From positions 1 through 34,081 of the forward strand of contig CAJNOQ010001245.1 in assembly GCA_905250885.1 (NCBI GenBank): DNA of 34,081 nt, written 5' to 3'. Each line of letters opens with the position of its first letter. Position 1 is the stretch's first letter. Shown in pieces: positions 11,881-21,601 of this stretch. Position numbers and translations under genes: made by a program. This stretch comes from Didymodactylos carnosus. Its lineage: Eukaryota > Rotifera > Eurotatoria > Philodinida > Philodinidae. The notes under the pieces were generated by a model. That model was not told where the DNA came from. It was given only the letters and a program-made list of their open reading frames with translations, and did no database searches.

Positions 11881-12187
11881 CAGTCACATTACGATCCTTC
11901 GAAAAAATGGTCCGATCGAGCCCAAAATTTTACCACAGATGCTTCAGACCCCATCTCAGGTTCGTTTTTTTTAAAAAGCGTTTTCCACTTCAACTTTCGG
12001 TGTTGGAAGGTTTTCCAAATGAAAAACCGGTTTTTTATATGAGATTTTCAGTATTTTTCGCATATTTCGAGAAGGAAAGAATATTTTTCGAAACGAAAAA
12101 AACGAACCTGAGATAGGGTCCGAAGTATCTGTGGTAAAATGTTGAGCTCGATCGGACCAATTTTTTTGAGGGGTCGTAATGTGACTG
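11881..12187. repeat. Foldback with about 90-bp arms
   Basis: Left arm 11881-11971 (starts CAGTCACATTACGA) pairs with right arm 12095-12187 (ends TCGTAATGTGACTG) around a loop of about 123 nt. Identity is high but imperfect. The sequence just outside the right arm (TTTCCAGAAAGCCCATAG) recurs in similar form near 26126, so this belongs to a dispersed family. ORFs on both strands here mirror each other and are not genes. Confidence 0.7.
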
Positions 12188-15100
12188 AATGAAAACCGGA
12201 GTTTTCCAGAAAGCCCATAGAAGAACACGCCAGCAAATTTTGCACAAAAATATATCGATTTTCTTTTTCGATGTACTGTCTCTGGTATAAATTTGAACCC
12301 GATCCGACATCGGCGTCCCCGGTTTCCAAGAGGGTAAAAAAAGAGGGGGAGATACCCTTAAAAAAACATTAAATTTTTAGTGCATTTATTACTGCTGTTA
12401 AATTATTCTAATATCGTGCGCAATCAACATGAATCAATGAGTCTACACAGAGAAAACAGTTTTGTATTAGCGCACCCCTTTTCTATCCAGGAACTGTCAA
12501 AAGAGGAAAAAGCATTCAAAATTCAAGAAAAAATGTCCAAAAATCCGTCTGTACTCTTCCTCTCTGGTTACACTAGCTCCGTCATACTGCTTTAGAAAAT
12601 GACGTATTAAATTAAGTATTTATCAAGAGTTCGATTATAAAACGGTTAATTAAACGTTTTCAAGTTGAAAATGAACCAGGATGTTTCTCTACTTAATCGA
12701 CTATATAAGCACACTTTCTTTATTCTCTTCTTTTCTCTTTCAAGGGAAAAAAGTGAACATAGTTTAAAAAATTTTTTCCAATTATCCAATCAAAATATCC
12801 CAAATATCCATTCATGCATAATTATCCTAGAAACCAAGTATTGTGGCATGACGAAATAGTTTTTTCTTATGACTTGTTCCGTTAATGAAAACTATGCAAT
12901 CCATTGACCGGCCGTTCTCAAGAATCAGGACTAACATAATACAATATTTAGTTAATGAAAATGAAGATAATGGACAGAAGAATAATCCTCTTTACGGCTG
13001 CCGCTACTAGTGTAGGGCCTTGACAAGCCTATGATTTTCAAGTAGCCTAATACCTTTGCTGCACTATCGCTAACAAGATGATCATCTATCTCTTTACTAA
13101 TTATATCAACTATAGCTCGGTGCAGAAGGTCTACCAAAAGCAGAGTTCATTTGTTCAAGCACTTCACCTCACCATACACATTTACTGACCACGTATTAAG
13201 TTTCTAGCAACTAGCAAGAACTAAGTTGTACGTTGTAGTATGGACATGAGTAACTTGCCAAAGACCATTATACGGCTTGACAGTGCCGAGTTTTGAACAT
13301 GATAATTTTAAAGTATGTGTCAAATAACATCACCGTCAAAGCATGGGCATCTCCATGAGTCTTATAAAATAATTGACTTCATCAGATTGTGGGTAACTAA
13401 TACCGAGAGCCTGTCATCAACTGTCCTAATTACACCCACAGAAAATAATAAGCTTCTCCATCTAGAATTTTCTCCTTATTGTTGTTTCTTGTTATGAAAT
13501 AATCCAGATCAGATCGACTGCACGATAAGGACTAATCTATAGGTAATCTTTTTTTAGTATGAATACTCCTAATTGCACACAGTTTCTATCATTTTAACCA
13601 GTTTATGTTTAATGTAATCATGTTTATATGTCGAATTTAGAATTAATCATTAATCAGGAATAAAAACAATATCAAAATTGTCACGAAGAAATAAATGTAT
13701 AGCGTTGAACGATATCGTGTAACATAAATTAGATTTCTTGTTTGTTAATTAAATGATCTTTCTGTTTAGGAAAAAGTGAAATATTTATATAAGTGTATAA
13801 ATAATTGTGACAAATGAAATCAACAATAACAATAACATGTCAGAAAATAACTATATGTTTTGAGAAAGATGTTTATCAAAAAAACGTAATATCAAGACGG
13901 CTCAAACATCATTTCATGAGTGATGAAATTAACTAATTATCTGCCCATAAAAAGAGAAAAAAATTGAAGAGGCTAACTGTAATCTTTTTCTTAAGAAGAA
14001 AATAATGGGGATAAAACCAGTTGGCTTTTAGCAATATTTTCCCACATACTAATCAAGCTCGATTTTGTGAATATATGAGGATTAACCTATACATTTAAAG
14101 TTTGTATTTTTTGACTATTTCACAAATCAACTTATTTATTAATATATCGTGCACATGTCATGTAGTCATATATATATATATATATATTGATTAATGCATA
14201 AATGATTAAAAATTTAACAAACTATCATGTAAGCATCCTTTTTTCCTTTGTGTTTTGATTTGAAAAAAAAAATCAAATTATACGAACTATCGACAGGGCT
14301 GTTCGAGCAAAGATGTTGTATAACATTTCCATTTAAAATATTTTATATCGGCAGTGTTTTCCGTGTTTGACAGTTTCAATTTTTTCAAATAATTGATGGA
14401 TGGATGGCAGCAACGGAGAGAATATCTCTAAGATCAAAAGAACTAAGTTCTATATCAATGCTAGTAGCAGATACACCCTGTAAATATTTTCTCTTGAAGA
14501 ATATTATATACACATTTAATTAATATATAGTTTCTACGTGTTTAAGCGTTAAAAAAGAAAAAATTTATATATATATATTTTCTATAGCTCTTTTTTTGTT
14601 TGCCCTTATTAATGTGTCAAATTTTTTTAAATTCCTCAAATAAGTTAATGAAGATGTGGGGAAAAAAGAAATGAACGAACACTTCTATTCTTTTATGCAA
14701 ATAGATAATCTTCCTGCGTAGATAATAACATGACGCGAGAGGCTGTAGGCTCTTTTTCTTTTGTTGGAACATTCAATTTAAAAAAAGAAAAAAAAAAAAC
14801 CAATTTGATCAATGACCAAATCATTAAAGAAGATATGTGATCCTTTTTATTTCAATAAAGCAGTCTTTACTTTGTGTGAGTCAGGTACGTGTGCCATTAT
14901 AATTACATACTTTGTATGATCTACAACTCTTACTGATCTTTAATTCCATCAAAAAGACATATAAGCATATTTTAAAAGAAAAGAATTTCAATATGTTCAA
15001 AATGCGTAAGAATCCTTTGTGATGTCAAAGCTATTGACTCGAATAAGATTTACTAACTGTATATTGCCTCATCAAATGACATTCTGTTCTATGATATCTG

Positions 15101-15423
15101 TTATTGTAATCATTTCATCGGTATTCTCTATTTTCTCTCTGCTTATTATTTTCTTCTCTTTTTTTTCGTAGATTTTACATACGAAAGAGAAAGCATTCTT
15201 TTTAATGAAAGAAAACAAAGTAGAAAACTCATTCATTGACAACAACTAGTCTAACACAACAGAAAAAAGAACGTTCTATTCATTTTATGAAATAATAAAG
15301 AATACTACACCATTAACGTGAAAAGCAGAAAAAAATCATCAGTCTCAAATGATGACATACATAATCAAATATTATTATTTTGTAACTATATTTACTATTT
15401 AATAAAAAGAAAATTTCTTTATA
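12188..15423. other. Gene-free stretch upstream of the GPCR
   Basis: More than 3 kb of strongly AT-rich sequence with no exon I can support. The proximal 500 bp should contain the GPCR promoter and 5' UTR, but I see no defining motif. Small ORFs at 12380, 12665, 12952 and 13315 have no domains or splice context. Confidence 0.4.
14168..14188. repeat. (TA)n microsatellite
   Basis: About ten uninterrupted AT/TA dinucleotides. Confidence 0.9.
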
Positions 15424-18400
15424 ATGAATAATGAAACAATCAGTTCTATTGTTCATATAATTTCAACTGTGAACAATGATTCAAATCGAACTTTATCATC
15501 ATCATCATCAAGTCATTATATACAAATACTTCAGTTATTTTATGTTCCAACATTAGTCTTTTTTGGTATATCGGGAAATATTATATGTGCAATTGTGTTC
15601 AGTACTAAAACTTTGAGGTAAATAAAATAATCCAAAAACTGCCACTGATATCTGGGGATCAATCAGTATCATCGCCTAAAGCTATTTATATACATACAAA
15701 AGATGAAAGAGATCCATCACATAATTATGAGCTCATTCTATATGTGCATGTATTGAATGTTAACTCGTTAACCCGTCTTATTCCAGATTATTACTAAGAA
15801 ATGGCAAAAAGTAAAACATTCTGCGACAAATTGTGTTCTTAATTTTGGTACATAGATAAAGCTCCTTCTAGTTTCATTAACACAGTTAAAAAAAATTAGT
15901 AAAATTTTTCTAGTAAGCGATTATGCAATAGTAGAGGCTACTTAGCTTGTTAATTAATAAGCAAGTACTGTTTATAAGTTTACCTTCGTTATCACTTCGA
16001 GAGCGGCCTATAACTAGCTTATCCCGAATGCATCTACACTCCTTTTCTTATCTCAACCTCTTTTTTCGTTGAAATTACTAATGCATCGAGCGACACAAAG
16101 CTATGAAAGGAAAAATTATACTATCAAACTTCATGTAGGAACATTATATCAGAAAAAGGTTATTGGCTAAGTTGATCCACTACGGGGTGGGCATCCTGCG
16201 GACCTCAGCCAAAGAGTAAAAGTGTTCAGAATATAATGTTTTTATATTAAATAATATACTTCACAAACGTCGGTTATCTTTTCTCATTAGTAGAATTTTA
16301 TTACTTATTTGCGGGGAGAGGAATCTATTCTTAAAAAGAGGCTATAAATCGACAAAGATGAATCATCTTTTCTTGTAAATTCTGTACTGGAATCGATTTC
16401 ATCAATACATCTCTATTTCTTTTTTAGTTTAATCTAGAAATTGGAGAAAAGTTTATCCTCTATTACTAATGAATTTTCTGAATGTCACTTCACAGATCGG
16501 GTCGTACGCCTGTCATACGCGCACGTCAAGCTCTGTACACAACGTACGCGTACGTCATTTGTATCTACTGTACAAAATGCATATCATGCGTACAATGCGC
16601 AACATGTACCATTTTTAGAGGTTTATCACAGATGTCAGATAAACATGTTACTATGGAACTGTAGAGAGAGAAAACCAGGTCACGCTCGGTACACGCACCT
16701 TGCATACACGTTCATCATGTATACCAATCGAAACGTACAGAGAGTGACGTGCGCGTACAACGGGCGTAGCGCTCTACCTGGGGAACTGTAGAGATAGAAA
16801 ATCACGTCACACTCGGTACGCGCACAGTGCATACACGTTCGTCATGCGTACCAATCGAAACGTACGTCACCCGTACCTCGCGTACAGAGAGTGACGTGCG
16901 CGTACAACGGGCGTAGCGCTCTATCTGGGGGTCTACAATAGAATGACTGCGCATAATCTAGCACACCCTCTAACTTTGCACATATATTCTTCCATTTAAA
17001 CTATAGCATATCACTGCATAAGCATCTCTAAATGTCATTACGCATTTCCTTTCTTGGTTTTTGACGTAAAATTGTATTTTATTCATTGCAAAAGCATCAT
17101 TTCTAATCAAAACAATATCATATTCATAATTAGTTCGACAAATTCATCGAACCATCTGTGATACTGGTATTTGGAGGATAAAAAGTCCTTCGCAATTTTT
17201 TGCTCTAAGATTCCAATTTTTCGAGAAATCATTTTGAAGATTCTGGACTACACTTTCGGCTTTACACACCTAAGTGAGACTCTTACTTGAATCTTATTAA
17301 GATTTTTTTCTGAGATTTTGCCCACATTCGTCAGAGATCTGTGTCAACTCTTACAAAGATCATGAAACTCGAGAATTTCAAGGTTTGATAAGACTCGACT
17401 GAGATCTTATCAAGATAAGGTTACTTTATCAAAGGCTTTTTAACATCGACTGAACGTTTGTTAAGATCTTTCGAAGAGCAGAGATGGGCGAGTACACGGA
17501 TTTCTGAGTACGAGTACGAGTACTGAAGATCGAGTACGAGTACGAGTATTTTTTTTTCTGAAGAAGCCGATGAATTCGAAAAAATTTCCGAGTAAATCGA
17601 TTTTTTAATACGCAAATAGTAAAAAAAAGGTCATCAATTTGGTCACAGAAGTACTCGAGTGTTTTTTGGAATACTCGTTAAAAAAAGTCCCGAGTACGAG
17701 TATGAGTACGAGTACTAGAAATTTTGTACTCGAGTACGAGTACAAACTCGTACTCGCCCATCTCAACCGAAGAGCTATTATGTTTTCCAACAAGATTCAT
17801 TCATGATTGCATAAGAAATTTTGAGTATCTTGTACAAATGCTAAGAGATTTCTTTCTCATGATGAAATTCTAGTGTGAGTCTGTCGTCGAACATTGCAGT
17901 TGAACAGGAGACTTTATGTGGAATATTTGATGTAATAGTGTTTTTGAAAAACATTTCTGAGCGCAGAGAAATTCTATATTTTCAGGCATCCATCTCTGAA
18001 CGTTAACTTACATTTCGTGAAGATAATAATTGCAGAACATCTTCAAGACAGCAAGTGAGAGTAGTCTTCAATGAAAATGATACAGTGCAATTCAGTTATA
18101 CTTTTAATTTTACTTATATACATGCAAAAGGGCAAAGCAAAAGAGGGTGAATGAAATCGAAGTTATCAAATGTTATTAAGATCTAATCAATACCTTAGAT
18201 TATCGCGTCATTAACTTAAAAAGTGCACTCTTAGAAGATCTTAGCAAGATAATTTTAAGAAGAGTCTAAATTTCTTACTAGAATAGCCATCTAGCACTTA
18301 AACAATGAAATTTTGGAAAATAATTTTTATTGCTACAAAAATCCCTTCTCTATCGATTCCATCTGATGTGAATATTCTTTGTTTTTAGACGAGTAAGATC

Positions 18401-19664
18401 TTCATCGTATCTGTTAACGTTGGCCATTAGCGATATTTTTTTTCTATTGGTTTTGTTACCTGGTTGGATTTCCAATGCATTCGTCCGTAACCTATACAGT
18501 TTTCGTATGTTATGTAAAATTGAAACATATGTATCATTCGTAGCAGCGTTCGTTCATATATGGACCGTATTAGCTTTCACTGCTGAACGTTTCTTTGCTG
18601 TTACTAGTCCATTGAAACACATGTCTCGTTGTACAACATCCACCTCTCATCAAGTGATTCCAATTATATTAATACCAGCATTTCTGTTCTATATTTACCC
18701 AGCATTTTTTGCAGCTGAAGTTGATGATAAGGGACAATGTCGTGAGAAACCTGAACATGTTCGTCATCTCAATAACATGAATATTGTCGACACATTTATG
18801 ACAATGTTTTTACCATTTATACTTGTCTCAGTATTAAATATATTAATAATACGAAAATTATTTTGTTCCGAAACATTTCGAATGTATGTGTTTGAAAACG
18901 GTAGTCGATATCATACACGTCGAACATCCAATTGGACGACAAACAGATCAATAAAAATGGAACAATCAAGTGTTGCGCGTTCATCCGTGCCATCATCACC
19001 ACAAAAAAGTGCAAATCCACAAACTCAAGCTATACCATCAACAAAATCTTATGTACAACAACAGCAACAACATACAGCTGTCTATCGAACATTTACAAAT
19101 AGATCATCATCACGTTCCAGTTTAAATACTGTAGCTGAAAAACAACAAGCTATTCAAACATCTCATCCTCAACCGCCTCATAGAACATTCCAATCTCTAA
19201 GAAGTGTATCGGGAAAACGACGACCAGAATCCGTTCGAAATATTCTAACAGAAGTAAGATTAACAAAAATGTTATTGGCTATCTCTTTCACGTGTTTATC
19301 ATTGAATTTTCCATCTTACTATTTACGTTTAATGATGTTCTACCAAAATACAAAAGATAACAATAATAATAATCAGACAACTATGGATGAAAATAAAATA
19401 AAAATGATCACCTATCGAGATATGATATTAATGTATCTGAGTTATCTAAGTTATTCAATTAATATTTTAATTTATTTATCTTTTGGAGGAAATTTTCCAC
19501 GCGCATTAAAGCGTTTATGCTGTACAGCTGTTAAACACAAAAGTAAGAATGAACGCGAAAATAATGCTGCTTTATTTTCAACAACTGCGCGAGCTATTAC
19601 AGCATACACAGGTGATATTAGTCCAAGAGCTAGATTACTAACAAAATTTAGAAAAGAAAAATAA
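15424..19664 (+). CDS. Rhodopsin-family (class A) GPCR, probable neuropeptide receptor
   Basis: Exons 15424-15617 and 18389-19664 join in phase (TTG AG|A CGA) to give 489 residues. The N-terminus has N-glycosylation sites (NET, NDS, NRT) and a Ser run. TM1 carries the GN motif (GISGNIICAIVF). TM2 carries LAISD with Asp80. Cys107 before TM3 and Cys182 in loop 2 form the usual disulfide. The DRY position is Glu131-Arg132-Phe133. TM5 spans about 197-221. Loop 3 is long (about 135 residues), Ser/Gln-rich and basic. TM6 has CLSLNFPS in place of CWxP. TM7 has SINILIY, so NPxxY lacks its proline. Two cysteines after the short helix 8 (RLCCTA) suit palmitoylation. The TM2 LAxSD and TM3 features make the family secure; the ligand is not determinable. 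The single intron is 2,771 bp and holds several repeats. Confidence 0.88.
16493..16930 (+). mobile_element. CpG-rich foldback MITE, copy 1, with tandem half-duplication
   Basis: It lies inside the GPCR intron. One monomer (16493-16783) has imperfect inverted ends of about 45 bp: the left end has TACGCGCACGTCAAGCTCTG and the right-end complement has TACGCGCACGTCACTCTCTG. The right half (16657-16783) is repeated directly at 16784-16930 with divergence and a 20-bp insertion (about 16861-16880). It is rich in CG and in CGTACG words, unlike the AT-rich surroundings. Apart from the tandem half, it is almost identical to the copy at 19972-20247. The ORFs across it are incidental. Confidence 0.8.
17268..18283. 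mobile_element. Probable CCCTAGT-family element with AAGATCTTA words, hosting a nested hAT-like MITE
   Basis: The left end reads ACCTAAGTGAGACTCTTAC and the right-end complement reads TTCTAGTAAGAAATTTAGAC, both near the ends of the 27283-28528 element. AAGATCTTA words cluster at both sides (17295-17475 and 18172-18260). The hAT-like insertion 17480-17767 interrupts it. Limits are approximate and the single-element reading is inference. Confidence 0.45.
17480..17767. mobile_element. hAT-like MITE with GAGTAC words
   Basis: The ends are inverted repeats: GAGATGGGCGAGTAC at 17481-17495 and GTACTCGCCCATCTC at 17750-17764. Identical 8-bp flanks CGAAGAGC (17472-17479 and 17768-17775) form a target duplication. 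The CAGAGATGGGC-like start fits hAT ends. Subterminal tracts of CGAGTACGAGTAC occur on the left and in the right half. No coding capacity. Confidence 0.82.
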
Positions 19665-19971
19665 TTCCACTTAAATACTTATTTTTATTTTATTCTGTAC
19701 ATCTATTTTTCTGAGACCAGTTCTATTGTTCGAAAAAAACCCGGTTTATTTTGAAGTAAAATTTCACTGTTTTAGTTTTACTATTTTGGTGCAAGTGAGA
19801 TATTTTTCTAATCACAGAAGTCTAAGCAATCAGTCTCTTTTGGAATTAAAAACGGCAGAAAATCTATGGTATATATCGAATATAAATATCACAAAAAATT
19901 ATGTTCGATTTCTATTTTGAATTCAACGAACGAATATGATTGTGACAGAATCATTCTCTACGTGTATCCAC
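19665..19971. other. GPCR 3' flank
   Basis: AT-rich presumed 3' UTR. I do not see a canonical AATAAA; an ATTAAA near 19846 is a weak candidate for the poly(A) signal. Confidence 0.3.
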
Positions 19972-20247
19972 GTAGAGCGCTACGCCCGTTGTACGCGCAC
20001 GTCACTCTCTGTACGTTTCGATTGGTATACATGATGAACGTGTATGCAAGGTGCGTGTACCGAGCGTGACCTGGTTTTCTCTCTCTACAGTTCCATAGTA
20101 ACATGTTTATCTGACATCTGTGATAAACCTCTAAAAATGGTACATGTTGCGCATTGTGCGCATGATATGCATTTTGTACAGTAGATACAAATGACGTACG
20201 CGTACGTTGTGTACAGAGCCTGCCGTGCACGTACGGCCCGATCTGGG
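19972..20247 (-). mobile_element. CpG-rich foldback MITE, copy 2 (inverted relative to copy 1)
   Basis: The complement of this segment matches 16497-16776. I count a single difference over the roughly 240 bp between the CTCTGTACAC end and the GCGCTCTAC end (GCGCAC here against GCGTAC). The outer 30-40 bp at the CAGATCGGG end are more divergent. This copy lacks the tandem half seen in copy 1. It lies 308 bp past the GPCR stop codon. Confidence 0.85.
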
Positions 20248-21520
20248 ATGTTCTTTCAGTAAATTACAGTTTATATAATATATGCATGAAACCTGTTTAA
20301 ATATATCTCACTTAACTGATATATTAATGACGCTTTCTTTAAATTACCGTGACAGGCACACGGACACAAACGATGTAGACTGATATCAAATAATGTTAAA
20401 AGAATTTTTTTGAACTATGCGCGCTCCCGCAAAAGAGTCTTGCAATGTTCTCCTTAAGTGGAGGGAAATGGGGTTAAAAAAGTCACTTTAGCTCCTCATA
20501 AGTTACACTTCTCTTTCATATTAGATAACGTGATGCAGCCCTCCGTCAGGATTTCGCATAAACCATAATCATGAACATCGACTCGATGTTTTTTAGTGTT
20601 TATTTTTATTGATTTGATTGTTTTTGTTGGCTTTTTATGTAACTTATTCAATTGCGAACTTTTAAATGCGAAATGAAATGAGTTAATTAATTTTGACATC
20701 TAAGTAAGAGATGCTAGAAATTTATCGCAAAATTTAAAAGAATATGAAATATCTGTATAACTTAATTTTAATAAGAGAAAAAGCCAAAATCATATAATTA
20801 CTGCTCTAGAAAAACAAAATCTCTCACAGAAAATTAAAAAAACACAAGCTAAATAAATAAGTTAAACAGTAACGATCAAAACAAATAATTAAAAATTAAT
20901 TTGTCATATAGAATAGTCGTATTGAAATAAAACTACAATACACATAGAAATTCAAATTTTTTACTTTTGTACAAAAATACAAAAAAGTGACATATGTGTA
21001 CAGTTCATTGTATAAAATGCGTAGCAAACAAAAAAAATTGACTGAATACTACACTACGTAGAGCCCGAACACTGAAAATGAGTGCACAATGAACACTAGT
21101 CTAAGGTCTAATAATGTCGTTTTCCAAAAAAACACAAAAGCATAACGAAAGAATTTTGTCTGCATAAAAAACAAAAATTTCCTAGAAAAACGTAAAAACA
21201 GAGAAGAAAAAGCACTTGACCTAAAGAACACATAGTGAACAGACCTGGAAGATAATGGATATAATGAGACTCACAGCATGTTGCGTTTTGTCTCGATCAC
21301 AACAATGTGCTAAGTCTCTAGACTATTTCTCAGTTATCGTCAGATTAAACCGCTCACAATGTTTTACAATACAACATCAGGTAAAGCTCAATTTCTAAAG
21401 AACTGTTAATCATAATAGAATTGAATAGAAAAAAAATGAAAAGAAGATGATGAGATCTGTTCTATGAACATAGAAAAACGAGTGTGCGCGCAATATAAAA
21501 ACAGGAAAATATAAGATATT
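20248..21520. other. Intergenic region between convergent genes
   Basis: AT-rich, no exon supported. A dispersed repeat at 20487-20570 has an inverted partner at 25464-25545. Confidence 0.4.
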
Positions 21521-21526
21521 TTTATT
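21521..21526 (-). promoter_or_regulatory. Candidate poly(A) signal of the cyclin A gene
   Basis: AATAAA on the minus strand, 76 nt past the cyclin stop codon. Confidence 0.45.
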
Positions 21527-21601
21527 AGTTTCAGATTGAATTCGGAAGACATACATTTTGTTATGAAGAAGAAAATAAAATAATATGAGATTCTACCACT
21601 A

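Noticed and set aside
11772..12329. Cluster of five ORFs on both strands
   Set aside because: They overlap an inverted repeat and mirror each other (PFNPVTLRSFEK against QSHYDPSKK); none has independent support.
12380..12595. 71-residue plus ORF in the gap before the GPCR
   Set aside because: No signal peptide cleavage pattern, partner exon or domain; expected by chance at this length.
16180..16220. GC-richer patch resembling a structured RNA
   Set aside because: No base-paired stems beyond chance were found on inspection.
16441..20230. ORFs at 16441-16791 and 19958-20230 that share about 80 residues
   Set aside because: The shared protein follows from near-identical copies of a non-coding foldback element; composition is Cys/Tyr/His/Arg-rich with no domain.
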